DNA of 44,912 nucleotides from Candidatus Uhrbacteria bacterium RIFCSPHIGHO2_01_FULL_63_20 (GTDB lineage: Bacteria > Patescibacteriota > Patescibacteriia > UBA9934 > GWF2-40-263). Positions within the stretch are counted from its first letter, which is position 1. Each line of letters begins with the position of its first letter. The DNA is taken from NCBI GenBank assembly GCA_001791045.1, contig MGDT01000006.1, positions 1-44,912 on the forward strand, in the 5' to 3' direction. Under the pieces are notes generated by a model. The model worked only from the letters and a program-made list of their open reading frames with translations. It did no database searches and was not told the DNA's origin. A program made the translations under genes and the position numbers. This document shows, piece by piece, positions 12,919 through 22,200 of the stretch.

Positions 12919-14100
12919 ATGGGTAACATCAACCAAGCGAAAATCGGCAGATATATCAAGCAAAAAGAAGGGTACAAGACCTTTACCCCCTTTGCGTTTC
13001 CGCCAAAAGGCGGTTTTAAAATCAGTCCGAGACTCTACAAGAAGCACGAAGAAGCGATACGCCTGGTTGGCAAGCTGGATGGCATCACCAGGCTGTTGCC
13101 GGACAAGGATTTTTTCCTGCTGATGTTCATAAAAAAGGACGCTGCCTATTCGAGCCAGATCGAGGGCACAAAGGCGACCCTTCAGGATGCGGTGGCTGCT
13201 CCGGTCACGGAAGAAAAGGCCAGACTTCATCCAGACGTAGATGATATCGTCCATTATGTCGATGCCGTGAATTACGGGATCCAAAGGGCCAAGACATTGC
13301 CGATTTCCCTGCGATTCATCAAGGAGCTCCATGAACGGCTCATAAAAGGCGCACGTTCGACGCATCATGCCTACCCAGGCGAGTTTCGTCGTTCGCAAAA
13401 CTGGATCGGCGGAAGATCCCCAGAGGATGCCTCGTTCGTTCCCCCGGCACCGCATGACATGAACGTAGCTTTGGGCGACTTGGAAAAATTTGTCCATGCC
13501 GACGACGACTTTCCTTCCTTGGTCAAGGCCGGCCTTCTTCATGCGCAGTTCGAGACCATCCACCCGTTCGCCGACGGGAATGGCCGAACGGGCCGCATGC
13601 TTATCGCCATGTATATCCACCATGCGCAGCTGTTGGAATTGCCGGTGTTGTACTTGTCGAGTTACTTCAAAAAATATCAGAAGCTGTATTACCAGAAACT
13701 GCAGGGTTATCATGATGAAGACGCGCATATAGATGGCTGGCTTCAGTTTTTCCTTGAGGGAGTCGCGGAAATCGCCAACGCTTCTATAGAAACGTGCACG
13801 AAGATTACGGCCCTGCGCGACCGTGACTTCGAGAAGATGCAAAAACTCGGGAAGAAATCCGCCGCGTCCACATTGGAAATCATCCGTAAGCTGTACGGAC
13901 AGCCGATCGTCGGCGTCGCCGAAATTGCAAAGTGGACAGGCTTCAGTCCACAAGGTGCCTATAACGTGATTGAACGGCTCGAAAAATTGAAAATCCTTGA
14001 ACCCCTCGGCGATGCCGCATATGGGCAAAAATACATTTATGCTGACTACTATGAAATATTCGATGACACGTTCAGAGCGACAAAGGCGCACAGAAAATGA
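12919..14100 (+). CDS. Fic-family adenylyltransferase with inhibitory motif and winged-helix tail
   Basis: The protein has 393 residues. It opens with a Fic_N-like region. The self-inhibition motif SSQIEGT (near residue 78, class II: S/T-x3-E-G/N before the Fic core) is followed by the catalytic loop HPFADGNGRTGR (near residue 214), complete for ATP-dependent AMPylation, and a flap region SEDASFVPP-like (residues near 173). The C-terminal 80 residues hold a winged helix-turn-helix (VAEIAKWTGFSPQGAYNVIERLEKLKIL). Such Fic-wHTH proteins modify a protein target and can also bind DNA. The three operators in its own promoter point to autoregulation. The wHTH could supply that, or an unlinked repressor. 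A DUF2779 gene follows 16 bases downstream. Confidence 0.92.
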   Translation: MGNINQAKIGRYIKQKEGYKTFTPFAFPPKGGFKISPRLYKKHEEAIRLVGKLDGITRLLPDKDFFLLMFIKKDAAYSSQIEGTKATLQDAVAAPVTEEKARLHPDVDDIVHYVDAVNYGIQRAKTLPISLRFIKELHERLIKGARSTHHAYPGEFRRSQNWIGGRSPEDASFVPPAPHDMNVALGDLEKFVHADDDFPSLVKAGLLHAQFETIHPFADGNGRTGRMLIAMYIHHAQLLELPVLYLSSYFKKYQKLYYQKLQGYHDEDAHIDGWLQFFLEGVAEIANASIETCTKITALRDRDFEKMQKLGKKSAASTLEIIRKLYGQPIVGVAEIAKWTGFSPQGAYNVIERLEKLKILEPLGDAAYGQKYIYADYYEIFDDTFRATKAHRK

Positions 14101-14116
14101 TTCCGAATGAACTTTC

Positions 14117-15589
14117 ATGCTTACCAAATCCAACTTCATCAAGTTCCTCGAGTGTTCCTGCCAGCTGTGGCTCGTGAAGAACATGCCGCACCTGCTGCCG
14201 CCGATCGATGCGGCCTTGCAGCGGCTGTTCGACGAGGGGAACAAGGTGGACCTGTTCGCGAAGAAGCTGTTCCCGCGCGGGGTGGAGATCGCGGGGTTCA
14301 ACGAGGCGGGGGCGCGCAACACGGCGGCTGCCATCGCGAAGGGCGCGACGGTGCTGTTCCAGCCAACCTTTACGGGCAACGGGATCACCTGCCGCTGCGA
14401 CATCCTCGTGAAGCGCGGACGCTCGTGGGACCTGTACGAGGTGAAGTCGTCCACGGGGCAGAAGGGGACGCACGTGATGGACCTGGCGTTCCAGCGGATC
14501 TGCCTGGAGGAATCCGGGATCCGCGTGGGAAAGACCTTCCTCGTGCACGTCAACAACCAGTACGTGCGCCGGGGGAAGGTGGACCCGTTCGGCGTCCTCA
14601 CGACGGTGAACCTCACGCAGGAGGTGAAGGCGGCGCTCCCGGTGGCGCGCACGCAGGTCGCGCGCGCGAAAAAGACCCTCGCGCTTTCCACGAAAGCCGG
14701 GCTCGACCTCCTCAAGGCCTGCTCCGCGCCGGGATCCTGCCCGTACCTGCCGCTGTACGCCGGCACCATCTTGCACGAGGACGCATACGCCATCGCGCCG
14801 GGCCTCCCGCGCGCGCGGCTGCGCGAGCTGCTCGCGCGCGGCGTCATCGCGCCCAAGGACGTGCCGCCCGACCTGCTCGAGTCCCTGGGCGGCGCCGCGG
14901 CGTTCAGGCGCTCGCGCGCGAAGAAGCCCGTGGTCAGCATCGACCGCGAGGGGCTTGCGCGCGAGTTCGCGGAGCTCGAGTACCCGCTCCACTTCCTCGA
15001 TTACGAGACGTTCGCTTCGGCCATTCCGGACTTCGACGGGTACCGGCCCTACCAGCAGGCCGTGTTCCAGTATTCGCTGCACGTGCTGCGCAAGCCCGTA
15101 GGAAGGCTCGAGCACAAGGAGTTCCTGCACGACGCGTCCACGGACCCGGCCAAGCCCGTGGCCGCCGCGCTCGCGCGCGACATCGGTCCCGTTGGAAGCG
15201 TGATCGTGTGGAACGAGCGGTTCGAGGCCAGCCGCAACGAGGAGCTCGCGCGCCTGGTGCCGTCGTTGCGCGCGCCGCTGCGCTCGATCAACGAGCGCAT
15301 GTACGACCTCATGCAGGTGGTGAAGCGCGGGCTCTACCTCGACAGCCGCTTCGAGGGGAGCGCGAGCCTCAAGAAGGTGCTCCCCGTGGTGGTCCCGAGC
15401 CTTTCTTATGGCAGCCTCAACGTCCGCAACGGCGAGATGGCCGCCGCCGGCTGGCCCGAGCTCACGCACCCGCGCACGAGCGCCAAGCGCAAAAAGGCAT
15501 TGCGCCGCGACCTTCTCGCCTACTGCAGGCTCGACACCCTGGCCATGGTGGAGATCTTCAAGAAATTTTCGGAAGCGTCGAAGGCGTGA
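14117..15589 (+). CDS. DUF2779 protein: PD-(D/E)XK-like nuclease with exonuclease-like C-terminus
   Basis: The protein has 490 residues and starts at the ATG at 14117 (MLTKSNFIKFLECSCQLWLVKN), a DUF2779 opening that resembles the Cas4-like SK-x-CxxKxWL motif. The nuclease-like core has RCDILVKRGRSWDLYEVKSST (near residues 93-113), with D and ExK as in PD-(D/E)XK folds. The C-terminal part opens with LHFLDYETFASAIP (near residue 292), a D-x-E of RNase H-like 3'-5' exonucleases, and ends with CRLDTLAMVEIF, the distal aspartate. Function in the cell is unknown, with DNA or RNA processing likely. The last codons nearly meet the convergent M23 peptidase gene (12 bases apart). Confidence 0.85.
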   Translation: MLTKSNFIKFLECSCQLWLVKNMPHLLPPIDAALQRLFDEGNKVDLFAKKLFPRGVEIAGFNEAGARNTAAAIAKGATVLFQPTFTGNGITCRCDILVKRGRSWDLYEVKSSTGQKGTHVMDLAFQRICLEESGIRVGKTFLVHVNNQYVRRGKVDPFGVLTTVNLTQEVKAALPVARTQVARAKKTLALSTKAGLDLLKACSAPGSCPYLPLYAGTILHEDAYAIAPGLPRARLRELLARGVIAPKDVPPDLLESLGGAAAFRRSRAKKPVVSIDREGLAREFAELEYPLHFLDYETFASAIPDFDGYRPYQQAVFQYSLHVLRKPVGRLEHKEFLHDASTDPAKPVAAALARDIGPVGSVIVWNERFEASRNEELARLVPSLRAPLRSINERMYDLMQVVKRGLYLDSRFEGSASLKKVLPVVVPSLSYGSLNVRNGEMAAAGWPELTHPRTSAKRKKALRRDLLAYCRLDTLAMVEIFKKFSEASKA

Positions 15590-15601
15590 GGGCAGGCTGG
15601 T

Positions 15602-16804
15602 TTACGGCTGCAGGAGCTTTTTCAGTTCGTCGCGCTTGGCCTCGAAGGCGGGGCGTTGCTCCTCTGGGATGGGGTCGCCGGCGGGGAGCTCCACCTGCAG
15701 CGGGTTCACCTTGGTGCCGTCCTTCACGATCTCGTAGTGCAGGTGCGCTCCGGTGGAAAAGCCGGTGGAGCCCACGTAGCCGATCACCTGGCCCTGCGTC
15801 ACGGCGGAGCCGCGCTTGAGCCCTTTCGCGAACCGGCTCAAGTGCGCGTAGTTGGTGGAGAAGGTGGAGTTGTGCCGGATGCTCGCGAGGTTGCCGTAGC
15901 CGCCCGAGTTCCAGCCGTAGGAGGAGATGACGCCGTCGGCCGTGGCCATGACCGGGGTGCCCAGCGGGGCGGCGTAGTCGATGGCGCGGTGCGGGGTGCT
16001 GCTCTTGAGCACCGGATGGAAACGGGCGTTGGTGTACCCGGAGGTGATGCGCGAGTAGCTCAAGGGCGCCTTGAGGAACTGGCGCACGAGCGACGCGCCG
16101 GCCTCGTCGTAATAGCCGTCCTTTCCGTCCATCTCGAACAGGTATGCCTCGTGGCGCGTGCCGTCGTTGGTAAAGCCTGCCGTGAGCACGCGGCCGGTGC
16201 CGGCGTCCGCGCCGTCCCTGGAGCGTTTTTCGTACGCGACCTCGAACGTGTCGCCCTCGCGCACCTGGGTGGCGAAGTCCACGCTCCACGCGAAGGTGTC
16301 GGCCAGCGTGATGATGGCGCCCTCGCTCATCCCGGCCTCGAGCCCGGCGGCGTAGAGGGAAGAGCTGATGGTGCCGCGCGCCTTCACGACATCGATGTCA
16401 TATTCGATTTCCTCCTCGCGCGCCACCCAGTCGCCGCTCATGTTCTCCACGACGACGGAGGTGGACGCATTCGGCTCGTACGTGAGCTTTGCGGGAAAGC
16501 CGTCTTCGCCGAGGGTGAGCGCCAGCGTCTTGCCGATCCGGACGTTCGCGAAATCATAGATGCCCTCGGCGGACGCCAGGATGCGCAGCGCTTCGGCGTA
16601 CCCCACGCCCAGCGCCTCCATGGCCTTGGTGAACGTGTCGTCTTCCACGATCTCGTGCCTGCGCTCCACTGGCTTCACCGGCTCGATCGCCGCGGTCTCG
16701 AGTGCGGCCGGGGAAGGGATCGGACCCTCGTGCGGCCAAAGGAAAAATCCCCCGAGAACGAGGGAAATTCCGGCCATGGGAAGGATGAGGTGGGCAGGTC
16801 GCAT
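15602..16804 (-). CDS. M23-family cell-wall metallopeptidase
   Basis: The protein has 400 residues, with an N-terminal membrane anchor or signal segment (residues 4-24, HLILPMAGISLVLGGFFLW), a central OapA/LysM-like region and a C-terminal LytM domain. The zinc motifs are HRAIDYAAPLGTPV (H and D near residues 272-276) and HLHYEI (near residue 357), which gives the HxH; GYVGSTGFSTGAH is the usual lead-in. Members are DD-/LD-endopeptidases that trim peptidoglycan or activate amidases outside the membrane. It follows the ABC-F gene by 18 bases on the same strand and is probably co-transcribed. Confidence 0.93.
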   Translation of the reverse strand: MRPAHLILPMAGISLVLGGFFLWPHEGPIPSPAALETAAIEPVKPVERRHEIVEDDTFTKAMEALGVGYAEALRILASAEGIYDFANVRIGKTLALTLGEDGFPAKLTYEPNASTSVVVENMSGDWVAREEEIEYDIDVVKARGTISSSLYAAGLEAGMSEGAIITLADTFAWSVDFATQVREGDTFEVAYEKRSRDGADAGTGRVLTAGFTNDGTRHEAYLFEMDGKDGYYDEAGASLVRQFLKAPLSYSRITSGYTNARFHPVLKSSTPHRAIDYAAPLGTPVMATADGVISSYGWNSGGYGNLASIRHNSTFSTNYAHLSRFAKGLKRGSAVTQGQVIGYVGSTGFSTGAHLHYEIVKDGTKVNPLQVELPAGDPIPEEQRPAFEAKRDELKKLLQP

Positions 16805-16822
16805 CTGTCCGGCAGGATACCC

Positions 16823-18277
16823 CTACAGCGCCCCCAAATCCAGGGTGTCGGTGAAATGGATCTCCTTCACGAAATCCGGGGCGTGGCTCACCACGATGAG
16901 CGCGCCCTTGAAGAGGTCGAGCGCCTTGGCGATCACGGGGAGATGGCGGAAGTTGATGTGGTTGGTGGGCTCGTCCATGATGAGCAGTCCGGGCTCTTGC
17001 AAGACGAAGCGGGCGAAGCACAAGAGGCCCTTCTGCCCCTCGGAGAGCGCGCCCACCTTGGTGCGCAGCGTCTCGGAGTCGAGCAGGAATCGGGCGGCGG
17101 CGCGCCGCAGCGCCTCGTTGTTGGGGACGTCCATCACGCGCTCGAGCGAGGCGTACGCGGTCTCGTCGAAATCCAATCCGGAGAAGTCCTGCTTGTAGTA
17201 GCCCACCTTCACCCCGTCGGCGATCCTGGCGCCTTCGTCCGCGTTGGCGGCGAGCGTGCGCAACAGCGTGCTCTTGCCGATGCCGTTCGGCCCCGCCACC
17301 AGCAGTTTCTGCCCCTTGCGCAGCTTGAGGCTGACCTCCTTCGCCTGCGCCTCATGGTCCTTGATGACCTTCACGCTCGAGAGCGTCACCATGGGCTCGA
17401 TGAAGTCCTGCGCGGGGATGTCGAACTCGGGGATGGTCTTGTCGTCGCGCTTCACGTCCACCATGTTCTCCTCGGCGTCGGCCACCTGGTCGCGCAGCTT
17501 CGCGGCCAAGGCGCGCATCTTGCCGCCCTTGTGGGAGAAGAAGTTGATCTTGTCCTTGCGGTCCTGGATCTCCTTGAGCATCCGCGCGTTCTGCATGCGG
17601 TCGCGCTCCACGCGCGCGGCGATGTCCTCCACCACGTTGAAGTAGTTGCCCTCGTAGCGCTCCACCTTGCCGGTGAACACGTCGAGGTGCAGCACCCCCT
17701 CGGTGAAGGCGTTCAGGAACTCGGCGTCGTGGGAGATGACCAGCACGGTCTTGGGATACACCATGAGGAACCCGGTGAGGTGCTCGATGCCGGCGGCGTC
17801 GAGGTTGTTCGTGGGCTCGTCGAGCAGCAGGATGTCCGGCTCCTGGATGAGCGCGTAGGCGAGCAGGAGGCGCGCCTGCTGGCCGCCGGAAAACTCCCCG
17901 ACCTTCTTCTCGAGCGTGGCGGACAGGTTCACGATCTCGAGCACCTCCTTGATGCGGCGGTCGAGGTCGTACGTCTTTCCGGCAAAGGCGTGGGCGAAAT
18001 AGTCGTGCACGCTTTCCTCGAGATGCTCGCGCGCCATCACCTGGCGGCCCACCGCGATGGTGGCCCCAGGCTTCACGTGGATGGCGCCGCTCTCGGGCTT
18101 GAGCTCGCCCGTGACGAGCTTGAAGATGGTGCTCTTGCCCGCGCCGTTTTGTCCCATCACCGTGAACTTGGCGTCCTCGCGCAGGGAGAACGAAGCCTCG
18201 TCGAGGATCGGGTTGTCCTCGCCGTAGCCGAAATTGACGTTCTCGAAGCGGATGATGACGTTTTTCTGGTCAGCCAT
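16823..18277 (-). CDS. ABC-F family ATPase
   Basis: The protein has 484 residues, with two ABC domains and no membrane segment. Domain 1 has GQNGAGKST (near residue 39), the signature FSGGQQ and LLLDEPTNNLD. A charged linker region follows (residues about 210-260, RMQNARMLKEIQDRKDK). Domain 2 has GPNGIGKST, LSEGQKG and LIMDEPTNHINF. ABC-F proteins act on the ribosome (EttA/Uup-like translation factors) or in antibiotic target protection. The short linker gives no hint of drug resistance. A TATAAC box lies just upstream of the ATG, with little or no leader. Confidence 0.92.
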   Translation of the reverse strand: MADQKNVIIRFENVNFGYGEDNPILDEASFSLREDAKFTVMGQNGAGKSTIFKLVTGELKPESGAIHVKPGATIAVGRQVMAREHLEESVHDYFAHAFAGKTYDLDRRIKEVLEIVNLSATLEKKVGEFSGGQQARLLLAYALIQEPDILLLDEPTNNLDAAGIEHLTGFLMVYPKTVLVISHDAEFLNAFTEGVLHLDVFTGKVERYEGNYFNVVEDIAARVERDRMQNARMLKEIQDRKDKINFFSHKGGKMRALAAKLRDQVADAEENMVDVKRDDKTIPEFDIPAQDFIEPMVTLSSVKVIKDHEAQAKEVSLKLRKGQKLLVAGPNGIGKSTLLRTLAANADEGARIADGVKVGYYKQDFSGLDFDETAYASLERVMDVPNNEALRRAAARFLLDSETLRTKVGALSEGQKGLLCFARFVLQEPGLLIMDEPTNHINFRHLPVIAKALDLFKGALIVVSHAPDFVKEIHFTDTLDLGAL

Positions 18278-18293
18278 GTGCGCGGGTTATAGC

Positions 18294-18366
18294 AAAAAAA
18301 ACGAGACCCGGCAAGCCCCGTACCACAACCGGTGAAGGTATGGTTGTGGTACGGGGCAAGGGTCTC
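18294..18366 (-). terminator. Large terminator hairpin after the CDP-alcohol phosphatidyltransferase gene
   Basis: A 16-base perfect stem (18315-18330 with 18342-18357) is flanked by GAGACCC/GGGTCTC (18303-18309 with 18360-18366), with an 11-base loop. On the - strand it runs into a stretch of eight T. It lies 5 bases past the stop of the 18372-19193 gene and is unusually long for a terminator. Confidence 0.85.
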
Positions 18367-18371
18367 GGCGT

Positions 18372-19193
18372 TCAGTCGTGGCCGAAGCCGCGGTCGAGGC
18401 GTTTGAGCGCCTCCGCGCTCGGCGAGTCGTGAAACACGCGCAGGCGCGAAATGACGCTCGCGACGGCGAAGGCGATGCACAGGATCAGGAGCCCGTTGAG
18501 GAACTGCGAGCGTTCCTTCAGGCTCCAGGCGTCCGACATCCAGTCCTGGTGGAACGGGACGCAGGCGATGACGGCCACCCACTGCAGGAGCGCCTTCAGC
18601 TTCCCGAAGGAGGTGGCGCCGGTGTCCTTCTGGTGCCTGGCAAGCAGGGAGAACGGCCACCAGCGGTCGAACGGCCAGCGAGCAATCGTACCCAGGATTT
18701 CGGGAATCGCGAGCAGGCCGACCAGCCAAGGTGACATCAGGCCGAAGGAGGCGAACGCGGCCATGATGGCGAAGCACTTCACCTTGTCGCAGAACGGGTC
18801 GAGCGCCTTGCCGAGGTCGGTGCCGCCAGGATGGTTCATCTTTTCCCAGAGCCCGCGCGGAGCCATCTGCTCCCCGCGCGCGCGGTCGAGCACATGCGCC
18901 ATGCGCCCGTCGAGGCGGTCGAAGATGCCGCACCAGCAGGCGAGCCCGATCCCGACCGTCACGAATCCCGCGAGGTATAGGCCGAAGGCCGCAAGCGTCC
19001 CCACAAGGCTCACGAGCGTGAGCATGTTCGGGGAGAACGGCCGCCACCCTCCGGAGAAGGCGAGGATGCCGCCCAAGCGCCGCAGCACCGAGGGCGTCCC
19101 GCATATGAGCGGAATAAGGATACCGAGAAGCCCGGCCCCCATGGCGCGCAGGAACGCGGCGTGGTGTTCGAGGAAAGGAACGAGATCGTCCAT
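18372..19193 (-). CDS. CDP-alcohol phosphatidyltransferase family protein
   Basis: The protein has 273 residues with about five to six hydrophobic segments. The family motif DGxxA...GxxxDxxxD is present as DGRMAH (near residue 95) and GKALDPFCD (near residue 128), but the gap between the halves is about 27 residues instead of 8, with a charged insert RARGEQMAPRGLWEKMNHPGG. All metal-binding aspartates are kept; the arginine after DGxxA is replaced by histidine. Enzymes of this family make phospholipids such as PG-phosphate from CDP-diacylglycerol in the membrane. A GGAGGG Shine-Dalgarno sits 4 bases before the ATG. It is divergent from dnaE. Confidence 0.8.
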   Translation of the reverse strand: MDDLVPFLEHHAAFLRAMGAGLLGILIPLICGTPSVLRRLGGILAFSGGWRPFSPNMLTLVSLVGTLAAFGLYLAGFVTVGIGLACWCGIFDRLDGRMAHVLDRARGEQMAPRGLWEKMNHPGGTDLGKALDPFCDKVKCFAIMAAFASFGLMSPWLVGLLAIPEILGTIARWPFDRWWPFSLLARHQKDTGATSFGKLKALLQWVAVIACVPFHQDWMSDAWSLKERSQFLNGLLILCIAFAVASVISRLRVFHDSPSAEALKRLDRGFGHD

Positions 19194-19273
19194 GGAACCC
19201 TCCGATGAGACTGTGGGATTCTTGCGGAAAAACCGGCCTTGGTCAAGGGGGAGGGGCGTGTTACCCTCGGCCC

Positions 19274-22200
19274 ATGCCAGAAGAAGCGCCGAAGTCGAGA
19301 TTCGTGCACCTGCACGTCCATTCCCATTATTCGCTTCTTGAAGCCCTACCCAAGGTCAAGAAGCTGATTGCGCATGTCCAAAAGTTGGGGCACGACGCGG
19401 TGGCGATCACGGACAACGGCAACCTGTACGGCGCGATCGAGTTCTACCAGAAGGCGGCCGAGGCCGGGGTGAAGCCGATCATCGGGATGGACGCCTACCT
19501 CGCGAAGGAGGGGAGGCATTTGAAGCGCGCCAGGATCGACACGAGACCGAATCGTCTCGTCCTGCTCGCGGAGAACAACGAGGGGTACAAGAATCTCGTG
19601 CTGTTATCATCGATCGGTTTCCTGGAAGGGTTTTATTACAAGCCGCGCATAGATAAGGAGGTGCTGCGGACGCATGCGAAGGGACTCATCGCGCTGTCCG
19701 GTGGGCATCAGGGAGAAATAGAAGAGGCGCTCAAGGAACATAACCAGGAAAAGGCGGTCGCGCTCATCAAGGAGTACGTGGACATCTTCGGGGAGGGCAA
19801 CTTCTTCCTCGAGCTCGTGGACCGCCCGGAGATTCCGGAGCAGGAGGCGACGAACGCGCAGATGATCCAGCTCGGGAAGGAACTGGGGGTTCCTGTCGTT
19901 GCGACGAAGAATACGTACTATCTGAAACCCGGCGATGTCGAGGCCTGGAAGATCCTCAACTGCATCAAGGGGCAAAAGACCCTGGAGGATTTCGAGCGCC
20001 TCCAGCAATATGACTACGATGCCTCCATGGTGACCGGCGAGTACATGGAGGAGCGGTTCGCCGATTGTCCCGAAGCGATCGAGAACACGCGGCGTATCGC
20101 GGACCGCTGCAACGTCACGCTCGAATTGGGGAGCTGGAACTTCGCGGACTACAAGATCCCCGAGGGGAAGACCTTCGACCAGGTGCTGCGCGAACGCGCG
20201 TACGCGGAACTCCCGGGCAAAGGCGTGGCCGTGGACGCGGACGTTTCCACGCGCATCGACTACGAACTCTCCGTCATCGCGCAAAAGAAATTCGCGCCGT
20301 ACTTCCTCATCGTGTCCGATTACATCGAGTGGGCGCGCAAAAACGGAATCGTCACCACCACGCGCGGGTCGGCCGCGGGTTCGCTCGTCAGTTTCGCGAT
20401 CGGCATCTCCACGGTGAACCCGCTCACCTACAAGCTCCCGTTCGAACGCTTCCTGAACCCTGAGCGCCCCAGCGCGCCGGACGTGGACGGGGACTTCGCG
20501 GACAACCGCCGCGACGAGGTGATCGAGTACGTGCGGCAGAAATACGGGGCGGACAAGGTGGCGCAGATCTGCACCTTCGGCACCATGCTCGCGCGCGGGA
20601 GCGTGCGCGACGTCGGTCGCGCGCTCGGGGAAACCTACGCGTTCGTGGACCAGATCGCGAAACTCGTCCCGGAAGGGAGCCAGGGATTCCCGATGACGCT
20701 CGAGCGCGCGCTCGGCGAATCGGCGGATTTGAAGAAGTCGTACGACACGAACGCGGGCGTCCGCCGCGTCGTGGATCTCGCGCGGCAGATCGAGGGCTGC
20801 GCGCGCCACGTGTCCATCCACGCGGCCGGAGCGGTGATCTCGCCAACGGCGCTCACGGATTTCACCCCGCTGCAGATCGATACGCGCGAAGGCAAGGTCA
20901 TCACCCAGTACGAGATGAAGTCCGTGGAATCCGCCGGCCTCCTCAAGATGGACTTCCTGGGAATCAGGAACCTCTCCATCCTCGGGGACGCGATCAAGCT
21001 CGTGAAGAAGACGAAAGACGTCGACATCGTGCTCGAGCAGATCCCGGTTAACGACGCGAAGACCTTCGAGCTGCTCGCGGAAGGGAAGACGATGGGTACG
21101 TTCCAGCTAAACGGCGACGGGGTGACCAAGTACCTGATGGACCTCAAGCCCAAGCGCATCGAGGACATCATGGCCATGGTGGCGCTCTACCGCCCGGGAC
21201 CCATCGAATCCATCCCCGAATACATCCGTCGCAAGCACGATCCGAGCCTCGTGAAGTTCCTGGACCCGCGCATGGAGGAGATCCTGGATCAGTCCTACGG
21301 CGTGATCGTGTACCAGGACGACGTGATGCTGATCGCGATCAAGCTCGCGGGGTACTCGTGGCTCGAGGCCGACAAGCTGCGCAAGGCGATGGGGAAGAAG
21401 ATTCCCGAGGAGATGGCGGCACAGAAGGAAAAGCTCTTGGCGGGATTCGTGAAGAACGGGCTCACGCCCGCCAAGGCGAACGACCTGTGGAAACTGATCG
21501 AGCCGTTCGCGGCGTACGGGTTCAACAAGGCGCACGCGGCCTCCTACGGGATGATCGCGTATGACACGGCGTACATGAAGGCGAACTACCCGGCCGAGTA
21601 CATGACCGCGCTCATGACCGCCGAATGCGCCGACCTCGAGACCATCGCCGAGGCGGTGAAGGAATGCTCGCGCATGGGGATCGAGGTGCTGCCGCCGGAC
21701 CTGAACGAATCGCTGTCGAACTTCACCTACGTGAACGACTCCACTATCCGCTTCGGGCTCGTCGCCATCAAGAACCTGGGCGAGGAGGTGATCGCGTCCA
21801 TCATCGAGGAGCGCACCCGCCTTCGCCAAGGCTTCGGCGGGCAGGAGGGTCCGTTCAAAGACCTTTCGGATTTCGCCAAGCGCGTCACGCATCGCGCGTT
21901 CAACAAGAAGTCGCTCGAGGCGCTCATCAAGTCCGGCGCCATGGACCGGTTCGGGGAGCGCGCGCAGCTGCTCGAGAACGTGGACCGCATCCTCATGCTC
22001 AACAAGACGGCACAGCGCGAGCGCGAGGCCAACCAGGCGACCCTGTTCGCCGCAGCCCCGTCGGTGATGAACGAGTCCATCACGCTCAAGCCGAGCGCGC
22101 CGGCCACCATGCGCATGCGGCTCGCCTGGGAGAAGGAGCTTTTAGGCCTGTACGTGTCCGAGCATCCGTTCGCCGAGGCGGCCAAGTCGCTTGCCGAGCA

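Noticed and set aside
15656-18292. A long + strand open frame of about 880 codons opposite the M23 and ABC-F genes
   Set aside because: It is the GC-rich antisense shadow of two clear genes, and its translation is full of V/R/H/G without domains.
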